The notes under the pieces are model-generated. The model was not told where the DNA came from and made no database searches. It saw only the letters and a program-made list of their open reading frames with translations. A program made the position numbers and the translations under genes. A stretch of DNA of 36,655 nt from Beijerinckiaceae bacterium (lineage in GTDB: Bacteria; Pseudomonadota; Alphaproteobacteria; Rhizobiales; Beijerinckiaceae): assembly GCA_019753285.1 (NCBI GenBank), contig JAIELD010000080.1, positions 1 to 36,655 of the forward strand. The letters run 5' to 3'. Below, in pieces: positions 16,157-24,829 of the stretch (the first letter of the stretch is position 1; each line of letters begins with the position of its first letter).

Positions 16157-16184
16157 TTTACGCCCTGATCAAGCAACCGGATCA
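16157..16184 (-). promoter_or_regulatory. Candidate RpoE/ECF11-type promoter of the ChrR-like operon
   Basis: On the minus strand TGATCC (16184-16179) is followed after 16 bases by CGTAAA (16162-16157), very close to the known singlet-oxygen sigma-E promoter (TGATCC, then CGTAAG/A). It is oriented toward the ChrR-like gene, giving a leader of roughly 90-115 bases. The -35 element lies only five bases before the cysK ATG on the opposite strand, so polymerase binding here would overlap the cysK ribosome-binding region. Confidence 0.6.
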
Positions 16185-16188
16185 CCAA

Positions 16189-17226
16189 ATGACAATCCGC
16201 AAAGGCCTTATCGACGCGATCGGCAATACACCGCTGATCGAACTGAAGCGCGCCTCCCGCGAGACCGGCTGCACGATTCTGGGCAAGGCCGAATTTATGA
16301 ACCCGGGCGGGTCTGTCAAGGACCGCGCGGCGCTCGCCATCATCACCAACGCCCTGCGCGAAGGCCGGCTGAAGCCGGGCGGCACCATCGTCGAGGGGAC
16401 GGCGGGCAACACCGGCATCGGCCTCGCACTGGTCGGCAACGCGCTTGGTTTCAAGACAGTGATCGTCATTCCCGAGACCCAATCGCAGGAAAAGAAGGAC
16501 GCCCTCAGGCTCTGCGGCGCTGAGTTGATCGAGGTGCCGGCGGTGCCATACGCCAACCCAAACAACTACGTGAGGCTTTCAGGGCGGCTGGCGGACCAGC
16601 TCGCCGCAACGCTGCCGAATGGCGCGATCTGGGCGAACCAGTTTGACAACGTCGCCAACCGGCAGGGCCATGTCGACACGACCGCGCCTGAGATCTTCGA
16701 GCAGACGGGCGGCAAGGTCGACGGCTTCATCTGCGCGGTCGGCTCGGGCGGCACGCTCGCCGGCGTCGCCATGGGGCTCAAGGCGAAAAAGCCGGCGGTG
16801 AAAATCGGCCTTGCCGACCCGCACGGCGCTGCGCTCTACAATTACTACGCAAATGGCGAATTGAAGTCCGAAGGATCGTCGATCACGGAAGGCATCGGCC
16901 AGGGCCGCATCACCGCGAATCTCGAAGGCCTTTCGGTCGACATGCCGTTTCGCATCTCCGACGAGGAGGCGGTCGCCATCACGTTCGATCTGCTGGAGCA
17001 TGAAGGGCTGATGCTTGGCGGCTCCTCCGGCATCAACGTTGCCGGCGCGATCCGCATGGCCAAAGAAATGGGCCCCGGGCACACCATCGTCACCATTCTG
17101 TGCGACGGCGGGTCGCGCTATCAGTCGAAGCTGTTCAACCCCGATTTCCTGCGCTCGAAAAATCTGCCCGTGCCAGCCTGGCTGGAACGACACTCAACCA
17201 TCGCGCCGCCCTTCGTCAGCGCTTGA
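16189..17226 (+). CDS. cysK: Cysteine synthase A (O-acetylserine sulfhydrylase)
   Basis: A 345-residue PLP enzyme that makes cysteine from O-acetylserine and sulfide. The PLP lysine is K44 in NPGGSVKDR, the substrate loop is TAGNTG (71-76; Ala instead of the common Ser, seen in related alphaproteobacterial forms), and the phosphate-binding loop is GSGGTLAG. The C-terminal signature LMLGGSSGINVAGA and CDGGSRYQSKLFN are typical. It is longer than E. coli CysK (about 323 residues) by a C-terminal tail ending APPFVSA. It is divergent from the ChrR-like gene, and the ATG is preceded by a weak site that overlaps that gene's candidate promoter. A cysteine- and sulfane-sulfur-related gene (sulfurtransferase) follows on the same strand. 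Confidence 0.95.
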   Translation: MTIRKGLIDAIGNTPLIELKRASRETGCTILGKAEFMNPGGSVKDRAALAIITNALREGRLKPGGTIVEGTAGNTGIGLALVGNALGFKTVIVIPETQSQEKKDALRLCGAELIEVPAVPYANPNNYVRLSGRLADQLAATLPNGAIWANQFDNVANRQGHVDTTAPEIFEQTGGKVDGFICAVGSGGTLAGVAMGLKAKKPAVKIGLADPHGAALYNYYANGELKSEGSSITEGIGQGRITANLEGLSVDMPFRISDEEAVAITFDLLEHEGLMLGGSSGINVAGAIRMAKEMGPGHTIVTILCDGGSRYQSKLFNPDFLRSKNLPVPAWLERHSTIAPPFVSA

Positions 17227-17244
17227 ACCCGCCTGCGGCGCGCG

Positions 17245-17343
17245 TCAGCCGAGCGTGCTGCCGCCATATTCGACGAATAGCCAGAAGAAGGCCGTCAGCC
17301 AACTGATCATCACCAAACCGGGCCAAGCCGTCGAACGCTGCAT
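17245..17343 (-). CDS. Possible 32-residue membrane miniprotein
   Basis: A minus-strand ATG at 17343 opens 32 residues: MQRSTAWPGLVMISWLTAFF, then WLFVEYGGSTLG. It contains a single, Trp-rich hydrophobic segment of about 15-18 residues, long enough to span or lie in the membrane. The AGAGGGAAATC ribosome-binding site directly upstream is one of the best in the window, and codon third positions are GC-rich as in its neighbours. It sits alone between cysK and the sulfurtransferase gene, antisense to both. I recognise no family. It could also be a chance frame, so confidence is moderate. Confidence 0.5.
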   Translation of the reverse strand: MQRSTAWPGLVMISWLTAFFWLFVEYGGSTLG

Positions 17344-17459
17344 GATTTCCCTCTTGCCACGCCGGAGACTAGCAGACGACCATTACGATGACGCTCTGAG
17401 CCGGCCGCAATTTCGCCTTATTTTGACAATCATCCGCTTACCTTGAAGGGATCGAAGAC

Positions 17460-18299
17460 ATGAAACGCCAGCCCCCTCTCGTCTCCGCAGACTGGCTCCA
17501 TCAGAACCTGAACGCCGATGACGTCGTGATCATTGACACGAGCTGGTATCTCCCGGTCCACAAGCGCGACGGCAAAGCCGAATACGCGCAGGCGCATATT
17601 CCCGGCGCAGTGTTCTTCGACATCGACCTGCATTCGGACACGTCCTCGTCCCTGCCCCATATGCTGCCATCGCCCGCGCAGTTCGCCGCGGCCGTCGGCG
17701 CGCTCGGCGTCTCGAACGACAGCCACGTGGTCGTTTATGACGGCATGGGGCTGTTCGCCTCGCCCCGCCTCTGGTGGATGTTCCAGGTCTTCGGGCACGA
17801 CGCCGTCAGCGTGCTCGACGGCGGGCTGCCGGGCTGGAAGGCGAAGGGCTTTGAGACAAGCAGCGACCTTCCGGCGCCGGTGGTGACCACGTTCACGCCG
17901 CGCTTCCGCAAGGAGCTGGTGGCGGACATGCAGACCATGACGGCCGCGCTCGGCTCCGAGCAGGTGCTCGACGCAAGGCCGGCAGGACGCTTCCAGGGCG
18001 TCGATCCCGAATTTCGGCCGGGGCTATCGAGCGGCCACATGCCGGGCGCGCACAACCTGCCGCAATCGACGCTTGTCGAGAACGGCTTCCTGCTTCCTCC
18101 GCCGAAGCTGCTTGAGGCGTTCGAGGGGACCGGTATCGACATCGACCGGCCGGTCATCACGACCTGCGGCTCGGGCATGTCGGCCGCGACGCTCACGTTG
18201 GCGCTCGCGGTTCTGGGAAAGCCGATCGGCCAGCTTTACGACGGGTCATGGACCGAATGGGCGGGAACGCCGGGCAATCCGATCGAGAAACACATCTAA
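17460..18299 (+). CDS. sseA: 3-mercaptopyruvate sulfurtransferase
   Basis: A 279-residue protein of two rhodanese domains: an inactive N-terminal domain (residues 8-135; [48 protein letters not shown]) and a catalytic C-terminal domain (150-275; [21 protein letters not shown]). The active-site loop is CGSGMSA (236-242) with nucleophile C236. The small uncharged loop residues distinguish mercaptopyruvate sulfurtransferases from thiosulfate rhodaneses. It moves sulfane sulfur from mercaptopyruvate to acceptors such as thiols or cyanide. AAGGGA lies eight bases before the ATG. The stop codon overlaps the end of the convergent acetyltransferase gene by four bases. Confidence 0.94.
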   Translation: MKRQPPLVSADWLHQNLNADDVVIIDTSWYLPVHKRDGKAEYAQAHIPGAVFFDIDLHSDTSSSLPHMLPSPAQFAAAVGALGVSNDSHVVVYDGMGLFASPRLWWMFQVFGHDAVSVLDGGLPGWKAKGFETSSDLPAPVVTTFTPRFRKELVADMQTMTAALGSEQVLDARPAGRFQGVDPEFRPGLSSGHMPGAHNLPQSTLVENGFLLPPPKLLEAFEGTGIDIDRPVITTCGSGMSAATLTLALAVLGKPIGQLYDGSWTEWAGTPGNPIEKHI

Positions 18300-18925
18300 G
18301 CGCGTTCGTAACGCTCCAGAAATGCGTCGATCGATAGCGCGCGGAAATCCGGCAGCGCACGTTCAAGCTGCTCGTGGCTCCAATCCCACCAGCGGAGCGC
18401 CAGGAGCCGCTCTTCCTGCCGTTCGTCGAAGCGACGACGGATGATCCGCGCCGGATTGCCGGCAACGATCGTGTAATTGGGCACGTCCTTGGTGACGACC
18501 GCGCCGCCCGCGATCACCGCGCCCGTTCCAATGCTACGGCCCGGCAGTATGATCGCACCATGCCCGATCCAGACGTCGTGACCGATGGTGACGCGATGAG
18601 AGCGCCGCCACTCGAAGAATGCGGCGTCATCCGCAGCGCCAGGGAAATAGGACGAGGCGCGATAGGTGAAGTGCGCCTGGCTCGCGCGCTCCATCGGATG
18701 ATTGCCGGGATTGATACGCGTATGCGCCGCGATCGAGCAGAACTTGCCAATCGTCGTGTAGATGATCTCGCTATTGTTGACGACGTAGGAGTAGTCGCCC
18801 ATCTCCGTCTCGGTCACGGAGGTGAATTCGCCGACCTCCGTGTAGCGTCCGAAGGCGCAATCCCTGACGCTGGCGGTCGGGTGAATGAACGGCTCAAGGC
18901 CTAGGGTTTTGGTCATGGCGGTCAT
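18296..18925 (-). CDS. Hexapeptide-repeat acetyltransferase (phosphonate-metabolism-like family)
   Basis: A 209-residue left-handed beta-helix acyltransferase. Hexapeptide repeats run through [25 protein letters not shown] and resume at [38 protein letters not shown], ending in the CoA-binding [17 protein letters not shown]. The insertion [20 protein letters not shown] and the tail [24 protein letters not shown] match the family annotated as a phosphonate-metabolism transferase (TIGR03308), which elsewhere lies in phn clusters. No phn gene is seen here, so the substrate is open; CatB-like xenobiotic acetylation is the alternative. ATGs at 18925 and 18916 both lack a clear ribosome-binding site. 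The 3' end overlaps the sulfurtransferase stop. Confidence 0.85.
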   Translation of the reverse strand: MTAMTKTLGLEPFIHPTASVRDCAFGRYTEVGEFTSVTETEMGDYSYVVNNSEIIYTTIGKFCSIAAHTRINPGNHPMERASQAHFTYRASSYFPGAADDAAFFEWRRSHRVTIGHDVWIGHGAIILPGRSIGTGAVIAGGAVVTKDVPNYTIVAGNPARIIRRRFDERQEERLLALRWWDWSHEQLERALPDFRALSIDAFLERYERA

Positions 18926-18988
18926 CCGATGGGGGTGACGCTGTGGTCCCCGCCATCGATGACGCTATGATGACATTGAAGCCGCCGA

Positions 18989-19759
18989 TCAGTGCAGGAT
19001 CTGGCTGAGGAATTCCTTGGTGCGCTCATGCTGCGGGTTCTTGAAGAACGCATCCGGCGTGTTCATTTCCACGATCTGACCGCGATCCATGAAGATCACG
19101 CGGTCGGCGACCTGACGGGCGAAGCCCATTTCGTGGGTCACGCACAACATGGTCATGCCTTCCTGCGCGAGGCCGACCATGGTGTCGAGCACCTCCTTCA
19201 CCATTTCCGGGTCGAGGGCGGAGGTCGGCTCATCGAACAGCATGATCTTGGGGCTCATGCAGAGCGAGCGGGCGATCGCCACGCGCTGCTGCTGTCCGCC
19301 CGAGAGCTGGCCCGGATATTTGTTTGCCTGCTCAGGAATCTTGACGCGCTTCAGGAAGTGCATCGCGATCTCCTCGGCGTCCTTCTTGGGCATCTTCTTC
19401 ACCCAGATCGGCGCAAGCGTGCAGTTTTCGAGAATCGTGAGGTGCGGAAACAGGTTGAAGTGCTGGAACACCATGCCGACGTCGCGCCGCACCTCGTCGA
19501 TCTTCTTCAAATCGGCTGTCAACTCGATGCCGTCGACAATGATCTGGCCCTTCTGATGCTCCTCGAGCCGGTTGATGCAGCGGATCATCGTCGATTTGCC
19601 CGAGCCGGACGGGCCGCAGATGACGATCTTCTCGCCGCGCGTCACCTTGAGGTTCACGTCCTTCAGCACGTGAAACTCGCCATACCATTTGTTGACGCCG
19701 ATCATCTCGACCGCGGTGCCGGTCTGGAGCGGCGTTGGCTTCATGCTAGCAAGCGACAT
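18989..19759 (-). CDS. aapP: General L-amino acid ABC transporter, ATP-binding protein
   Basis: A 256-residue ATPase of the polar-amino-acid uptake class. Walker [10 protein letters not shown] is at 49-57, the Q-loop at [13 protein letters not shown], the ABC signature LSGGQQQR at 152-159, Walker B IMLFDEP at 172-178, and the switch His in VTHEMGF. It supplies the energy for AapQM-driven import of a broad range of L-amino acids, as shown for the Aap system in Rhizobium. GGGA upstream supports the ATG at 19759; a Met at residue 6 is possible. It is the last gene of aapJQMP, 30 bases after aapM. Confidence 0.95.
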   Translation of the reverse strand: MSLASMKPTPLQTGTAVEMIGVNKWYGEFHVLKDVNLKVTRGEKIVICGPSGSGKSTMIRCINRLEEHQKGQIIVDGIELTADLKKIDEVRRDVGMVFQHFNLFPHLTILENCTLAPIWVKKMPKKDAEEIAMHFLKRVKIPEQANKYPGQLSGGQQQRVAIARSLCMSPKIMLFDEPTSALDPEMVKEVLDTMVGLAQEGMTMLCVTHEMGFARQVADRVIFMDRGQIVEMNTPDAFFKNPQHERTKEFLSQILH

Positions 19760-19789
19760 GGAACAATCCCCAATTCTTTGACAAATGGC

Positions 19790-20953
19790 TCAGCGCTTAT
19801 CGGCCTTGGCCAGACGCTTCTCGATGAAATTCGCATATTTCGACATGCCGAAGCAGCACACGAAGTAGAAGGATGCTGCGAACAGGAGGCCGGTGGTGCT
19901 GGTGACCGAGGTCGCCCATTCCGGGTTCTTGAACGAGGCCTGCAATGCGGTGACGAAATCGAAGATGCCGACCGTCGAGACGAGTGTCGTATCCTTGAAA
20001 AGAGCGACGTTGCTGTTGACGATGTTGGGCAGCGTCGCCTTCAACGCCTGCGGCAGGATGATGAGGCGCATGCCCTGCCAGTAGCTGAGGCCCATCGCGT
20101 CAGCGCCCTCATACTGGCCCTTCGGCAGCGCCTGCAGACCGGCGCGCACCACCTCCGCCATATAGGCGGAGGAGAACAGCGCCACGGCGACGAGCGCGCG
20201 CAGCAGGCGGTCCGGATTCCACTCCGGCGGGAGGAACAGCGGCAGCATGAAGTTCGCCGCGAACAGAACCGTGATGAGCGGCACGCCGCGCACGAACTCG
20301 ATGAACAGCACGCAGAACATCTTGACGATCGGCAGATTCGAGCGCCGGCCAAGCGCCAGAAGGATGCCGAAGGGCAACGAAACGACGATGCCGACGATCG
20401 CCACGATGAAGGTGACGAGCATGCCGCCCCAGCGCTCGGTCGTCACCGTCTCGAGGCCGATGGCGGGAAGCCCGTGCAACAGGAAGAAGGCGGAAACCGG
20501 CAGGATGACGAAGAAGAACAGCGCGCCGAGCCCGCGCTTCGGCGCATCGAGCCACAGCATCCAGGTCGCGCCGAACACGAACATCGCATAGAGGATGTCG
20601 ACCCTCCAGCGCTGGTCGATCGGGTAGGAGCCGTAGACGAAGTAGTTCATGTAGGTTGCGACATAGGCCCAGCATGCGCCGATGACCGGACGGTTCGCCG
20701 TCGCGATGCAGGCGTCGCGATTAGCCCCCGTGAAGGTCGCGTTGGTGAACATGAACGGAATGATCGCGCTGAGGACCACATAGGCGAGCGCGATACCGAT
20801 CAGCGTCAGCAGCGTGTTGCCAACCGAAGAGAACAGATTGTCCCTGATCCATGCGGCAGCCCCGCTGGTCTTGGTCGGCGGCGGCAGCGCCTCCGCGCTG
20901 GCCGTGCGCACATAGGAGACCTGGGGCGAGTTGAGCGGGGCGGTCATCGTCAT
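19790..20953 (-). CDS. aapM: General L-amino acid ABC transporter, permease AapM
   Basis: A 387-residue inner-membrane permease with a long N-terminal extension typical of AapM. Transmembrane helices begin after residue 36 (NTLLTLIGIALAYVVLSAI). The HisMQ-type permease core includes the EAA motif AEVVRAGLQALPKGQYEGADAMGLSYWQ, which contacts the ATPase. The pair of charged loops near residues 80-110 (NRDACIATANRPVIGACWAY) contains Cys residues in the periplasmic extension. Two bases separate it from the aapQ stop. Together with AapQ it forms the heterodimeric channel. Confidence 0.94.
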   Translation of the reverse strand: MTMTAPLNSPQVSYVRTASAEALPPPTKTSGAAAWIRDNLFSSVGNTLLTLIGIALAYVVLSAIIPFMFTNATFTGANRDACIATANRPVIGACWAYVATYMNYFVYGSYPIDQRWRVDILYAMFVFGATWMLWLDAPKRGLGALFFFVILPVSAFFLLHGLPAIGLETVTTERWGGMLVTFIVAIVGIVVSLPFGILLALGRRSNLPIVKMFCVLFIEFVRGVPLITVLFAANFMLPLFLPPEWNPDRLLRALVAVALFSSAYMAEVVRAGLQALPKGQYEGADAMGLSYWQGMRLIILPQALKATLPNIVNSNVALFKDTTLVSTVGIFDFVTALQASFKNPEWATSVTSTTGLLFAASFYFVCCFGMSKYANFIEKRLAKADKR

Positions 20954-20955
20954 GT

Positions 20956-22140
20956 CTATCGCTCCCTCAGCGCCATGCGCTTGTTGAAGTTGTTCATCAG
21001 GAACGAGGTGATGAGGCTTATCGTGAGGTAGACGAGCATGGTCACGCCCATGATCGGGATGGCCTGGTTGGTCTGGTTGAGCACCGTGCCGGTGAAGACC
21101 TGCACCAGTTCAGGGAAGGCAATCACGCTGGCCAGCGTCGAGTTCTTGGTGAGGTTGAGATACTGGTTGGTGAGCGGCGGCAGGATCACCCGCATCGCCT
21201 GCGGCACGATGACGAGCTTGAGGCTCTGGCTCGGGCTGAGGCCAAGTGCGCCAGCCGCCTCTGTCTGGCCTTTCGAGACCGAGATGATGCCGGCGCGCAC
21301 CACCTCGGCGATGAAGGCCGCGGTGTAGACGACGAGGCCGACGAGAGCCGCGACGAATTCGAGCTGCAACGTCGCGTCGCCCTGGAATCCGAAGCGGGTC
21401 TTGACCGGATACTGCATCTGGACCGGCATGCCGGTTGCGAAGAATGCAACGAGCGGCAGGCCGAACACGAGGCCCAGGAAGATCGGCAGAAGCGGCGTCT
21501 GTTGCCCCGTCTTCGTCTGGCGGTCCTTGGCCCAATAGTAGACCGCGATGAACAGCGCCAATCCGGCTAGCAGTGCGTAGAAGATGTATTGCGAACCGCC
21601 GAGAAAATCCGGCTGCGGCGTGAACAGACCCTTGTTCGACAGGTATATGCCGAGCGAATTTTCCTTCAGCTCGTTGGTGTTCGGCAGATGCTGCAGGATG
21701 TCCGCGATGAGGATGAGCTGGATCAGCAGCGGGATGTTGCGGATGATCTGCACATACCAGTAGGCCAGCTTGCTCACCAGCCAGTTGGTGGACAGGCGCG
21801 CCACGCCGATAATGAAGCCGAGGATCGTCGCGAGTACGATGCCGATGGCGGAAACAAAGAGGGTGTTGATGAGGCCGACCCAGAAGGCCGTGCCGTAGGT
21901 CGAGAGCTCGGTGAACGGAATGAGCTTGAAGCTGATCGGGAAGCCAGCGACCGAATCCCAGAAGCCGAGGGAGCTGACGACGCCCTGACGGCGGAGCCCT
22001 TCGACGGCATTGCGATAGGCGATGAACACGCCGAGCGCGACTAGCGCCAGCATCAGCACCTGAAAGAAAAGCCCTCTGACCTTCGGGTCATAGAACGGCG
22101 AGATCTTCGGTTTGTCGCCGACCGTCATGTTTGTCATCAA
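20956..22140 (-). CDS. aapQ: General L-amino acid ABC transporter, permease AapQ
   Basis: A 394-residue inner-membrane permease, longer than ordinary HisM/HisQ proteins because of extra helices in the middle (LLAGLALFIAVYYWAKDRQ; LLPIFLGLVFGLPLVAFFATG), a hallmark of AapQ. The EAA motif reads AEVVRAGIISVSKGQTEAAGALGLSPSQSLKLVIVPQAMR. The N-terminus (MMTNMTVGDKPKISPFYDPKVRGLFFQ) is cytosolic. The ATG at 22140 has a GGGG ribosome-binding site. It lies 173 bases after aapJ, with an intrinsic terminator in the gap, so it is expected to be expressed at a lower level than the binding protein. Confidence 0.94.
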   Translation of the reverse strand: MMTNMTVGDKPKISPFYDPKVRGLFFQVLMLALVALGVFIAYRNAVEGLRRQGVVSSLGFWDSVAGFPISFKLIPFTELSTYGTAFWVGLINTLFVSAIGIVLATILGFIIGVARLSTNWLVSKLAYWYVQIIRNIPLLIQLILIADILQHLPNTNELKENSLGIYLSNKGLFTPQPDFLGGSQYIFYALLAGLALFIAVYYWAKDRQTKTGQQTPLLPIFLGLVFGLPLVAFFATGMPVQMQYPVKTRFGFQGDATLQLEFVAALVGLVVYTAAFIAEVVRAGIISVSKGQTEAAGALGLSPSQSLKLVIVPQAMRVILPPLTNQYLNLTKNSTLASVIAFPELVQVFTGTVLNQTNQAIPIMGVTMLVYLTISLITSFLMNNFNKRMALRER

Positions 22141-22269
22141 CTGTGCCCCGTTACTGCAATCTTTGGAGCATGTTTCATACCAAAATGCTCAACCAAGGCT
22201 TGCAATGCTGTCCTCGCTCCAGCTGGCGGCTTTTGCAGCCGTCTTGTCTGGCACGCTGGTCCGACCGAT

Positions 22270-22301
22270 AAAAAAACCCGGAGCCTGATTGAGGCTCCGG
22301 G
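22270..22301 (-). terminator. Intrinsic terminator between aapJ and aapQ
   Basis: Read on the minus strand, a 9-base-pair stem CCCGGAGCC/GGCTCCGGG with a 7-base loop is followed directly by a run of seven T residues (plus-strand A run at 22270-22276). It lies 12 bases after the aapJ stop. Partial termination here would give excess binding protein over the membrane complex, a common design in ABC uptake operons. Confidence 0.85.
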
Positions 22302-22313
22302 GATCGTTGGTGC

Positions 22314-23330
22314 CTAGCGGATCGGCGGGGCGTATTGCAGGCCGCCCTTCGACCACAGCGCGTTGATGCCGCGTGCGATCTTGAGTTGCGAGCCCTGGCC
22401 GACGTTGCGCTCGAACGCCTCGCCGTAATTGCCGACGGCCTTGATGATCTTGTAGGCCCAGTCATTGGTGAGGCCGAGGCCCTCGCCGAACTTGCCTTCG
22501 GTGCCGAGCAGGCGCTTCACGTCAGGATTGGTCGACTTCAGCATCTCGTCCACATTGGCTTTGGTCACTCCGAGTTCCTCTGCCGTCAGCATGGCGTAAT
22601 GCGTCCACATGACGATCTTGGTCCACTTTTCGTCGCCCTGGCGCACGGCCGGTCCGAGCGGCTCCTTGGAGATGATCTCGGGCAGGACCACGTTGTCCTC
22701 CGGCTTCGACATCTTCAGACGCTCGGCGAACAGGCCGGAAGCGTCGGTCGTGAAGGCGTCGCAGCGGCCGGAATCATAGGCCTTGGTCGTCTCGTCAGAG
22801 CCGGCGAACACGACCGGCTTGTAGGTGATCTTGTTGGCGCGGAAATAGTCCGTGAGGTTGAGTTCGGTCGTGGTGCCCTGCTGCACGCAGATCGTCGCGC
22901 CGTTGAGTTCGAGCGCCGATTTCACGTTGAGGCTCTTGCGAACGATGAAGCCCTGGCCATCGTAGTAGTTGACGGCCTGGAATGTCGCGCCGTTCGTGGT
23001 GTCGCGCGAAATCGTCCAGGTCGTGTTGCGGACGAGCACGTCGACTTCGCCTGACTGGAGCGCGGTAAACCGGTCCTTGGCGGCCAGCGGCGTGAACTTC
23101 ACTTTGGTGCCGTCACCGAAGATGGCGGCGGCGATGGCGCGGCAGTAATCGACATCGAGTCCGGTCCAGTTGCCCTGGGCGTCCGGAAGGCCGAAGCCGG
23201 CGAGGCTCGTGTTGGAGCCGCACTGAAGAAAACCCTTCTGCTTGACGTTTTCGAGCGTGCCGGCCGATGCTGCATTGGCAGCCAGCACCGCCACTGCGCC
23301 GACGACAAGACCCGTGATTTTGATTTTCAT
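22314..23330 (-). CDS. aapJ: General L-amino acid ABC transporter, periplasmic binding protein
   Basis: A 338-residue exported solute-binding protein. The signal peptide (MKIKITGLVVGAVAVLAANAASA) is cleaved before GTLENVKQKGFLQCG. Family motifs include GFGLPDAQGNWTGLDVDYCRAIAAAIFGD, VRNTTWTISRD and CVQQGTTTELNLTDYF, characteristic of the longer AapJ/BztA branch (about 340 residues). It delivers L-amino acids to AapQM. An AAGGGGAAG ribosome-binding site precedes the ATG. An inverted repeat (AAACAA-N5-TTGTTT) lies 24-40 bases upstream of the start. Confidence 0.95.
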   Translation of the reverse strand: MKIKITGLVVGAVAVLAANAASAGTLENVKQKGFLQCGSNTSLAGFGLPDAQGNWTGLDVDYCRAIAAAIFGDGTKVKFTPLAAKDRFTALQSGEVDVLVRNTTWTISRDTTNGATFQAVNYYDGQGFIVRKSLNVKSALELNGATICVQQGTTTELNLTDYFRANKITYKPVVFAGSDETTKAYDSGRCDAFTTDASGLFAERLKMSKPEDNVVLPEIISKEPLGPAVRQGDEKWTKIVMWTHYAMLTAEELGVTKANVDEMLKSTNPDVKRLLGTEGKFGEGLGLTNDWAYKIIKAVGNYGEAFERNVGQGSQLKIARGINALWSKGGLQYAPPIR

Positions 23331-23627
23331 GACTTCCCCTTACTCCCAAGTATAAACAAGACTTTTGTTTTACAGTTTTGCTCTCATACGATAGTCAGAA
23401 ACGCCAAAGCTGAGCGCGGAAAGACGTTTTTGAACTCCGCAAGAACCTCCTCGATCGGACATGCCGAATTCTTATGGCTTCTATCACAGGCGAGAATGTT
23501 CCGCTGGTCAAGAGCCTAGAAATCAACATTGATACAAAAATGGGCAGTCGTCCCGTCGGAATCCGTTCGATGTCGCCGTCGACCCCCCGTTTTTAGTCCA
23601 CGCCTTCCCAAAGCAAGAGAGTGATCG
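23331..23627. other. Divergent control region of aapJ and metC
   Basis: About 297 bases without a gene. Near aapJ is an interrupted palindrome, AAACAA-GACTT-TTGTTT (23354-23370); on the minus strand a TATACT -10-like element (23354-23349) overlaps its edge, so a regulator could block aap transcription there. No NtrC-type site was recognised. The metC side is moderately AT-rich, and I see no SAM-type riboswitch in it. Confidence 0.4.
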
Positions 23628-24821
23628 ATGCGCAAAATGACCAAGTCCGACCGTGCGAAACTCGTGCCAAGCAGCCGGCTCGTCCTGTCCGGCCGCAACG
23701 CAGATGACAGCTTCGGCTTCGTCAATCCGCCGATCGTACGTGGTTCAACCGTCGTCTACCCGAAGTTCGAAGACTTCATGGCGCGCCGCTCGCGCTTTAC
23801 CTACGGCACCAAGGGCAACCCGACACTGGAAGCGCTGGAGACCGCGCTCAACGACATCGAGGGCGGCGCGGGCGTCGTCGTCGTCCCGTCGGGGCTGCTC
23901 GCCTGCACCTTGCCGCTCCTTGCCTGCCTCAATGCCGGCGACCACCTTCTCGTCACCGACAGCGTTTACCTGCCGAACCGTCAGTTCTGCGAGAAGATGC
24001 TGAAAAGGCTGGGGATCGAAGTGAGCTACTACGACCCGCTGATCGGCGGAGGGATCGCCAGCCACTTCAAGGCGAATACCCGCGCCGTGATGACGGAGGC
24101 GCCCGGATCGCAGACCTTCGAGATGCAGGACATACCGGCCATCGTCGCAGCGGCCCACGCGCGCGACATCGTCGTTCTCATGGACAATACCTGGGCAACG
24201 CCGCTCTATTTCGATGCACATGCCTTTGGCGTGGACTACTCGATCCAGGCCGGCACGAAGTATCCGGCCGGGCATTCGGACGTGCTGATCGGCTCGATCT
24301 CCGCGCGCACGCCGGAGCAGTTCAAACTGCTGCGCGAGACGTGGGAGACACTCGGCGTGATCGTGGCGCCGGAAGACGCATTCCTGACCTTGCGCGGCCT
24401 GCGCACCATGACGCTCCGGCTCGCGCATCAGCAGCAGGCGGGGCTTGAAATGGCAAAATGGCTTCAGCAGAGGCCGGAAGTCGCTCGGGTGCTGCACCCT
24501 GCCCTGCCCGACGACCCGGGTCACGCCATCTGGAAGCGTGATTTCACCGGCGCGTCGTCGCTCTTCACGATCGTCCTGAAGCCCGCCTCGCGCAAGGCGC
24601 TGGCCGCGATGCTCGACGAGATGACGTTCTTCGGCATGGGCGCATCATGGGGTGGCTATGAGAGCCTCGCCCTGCCGTTCGAGGCGACGAATTATCGGAC
24701 GGTGACGAAATGGCAGCCCGAAGGGCCGACCATCCGCCTCCATATCGGCCTTGAAGACGTCTCGGACCTCAAGAAGGATCTCGACGAAGGCTTCGCGCGC
24801 TTGCGAACCGCCGACGCCTGA
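23628..24821 (+). CDS. metC: Cystathionine beta-lyase
   Basis: A 397-residue PLP enzyme of the Cys/Met-metabolism family that cleaves cystathionine to homocysteine, pyruvate and ammonia in methionine synthesis. Phosphate-binding residues lie in YGTKGNPTLEALE (59-71), the ring-stacking Tyr in TDSVYLPNRQF, the PLP-aspartate in LMDNTWATPL, and the Schiff-base lysine is K211 in AGTKYPAGHSD. The segment MGASWGGYESLALP near the C-terminus fits MetC (bacterial beta-lyase) better than gamma-synthase. The ATG follows a GAGAG site. It is divergent from aapJ and convergent with the PNPOx-like gene eight bases away. Confidence 0.92.
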   Translation: MRKMTKSDRAKLVPSSRLVLSGRNADDSFGFVNPPIVRGSTVVYPKFEDFMARRSRFTYGTKGNPTLEALETALNDIEGGAGVVVVPSGLLACTLPLLACLNAGDHLLVTDSVYLPNRQFCEKMLKRLGIEVSYYDPLIGGGIASHFKANTRAVMTEAPGSQTFEMQDIPAIVAAAHARDIVVLMDNTWATPLYFDAHAFGVDYSIQAGTKYPAGHSDVLIGSISARTPEQFKLLRETWETLGVIVAPEDAFLTLRGLRTMTLRLAHQQQAGLEMAKWLQQRPEVARVLHPALPDDPGHAIWKRDFTGASSLFTIVLKPASRKALAAMLDEMTFFGMGASWGGYESLALPFEATNYRTVTKWQPEGPTIRLHIGLEDVSDLKKDLDEGFARLRTADA

Positions 24822-24829
24822 TCCGGCAA

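Noticed and set aside
17423..17451. TTGACA upstream of the sulfurtransferase gene as a housekeeping promoter
   Set aside because: No acceptable -10 element lies 16-18 bases downstream, and the expected start would coincide with the ribosome-binding site.
18992..21031. Very long open frame on the plus strand (about 679 codons)
   Set aside because: It is antisense to aapP and aapM, whose proteins match their families over full length. The predicted product is a low-complexity Arg/Glu/His-rich sequence, the usual antisense shadow in GC-rich DNA.
23500..23627. SAM riboswitch before metC
   Set aside because: The conserved core of the alphaproteobacterial SAM-II type could not be found in the leader.
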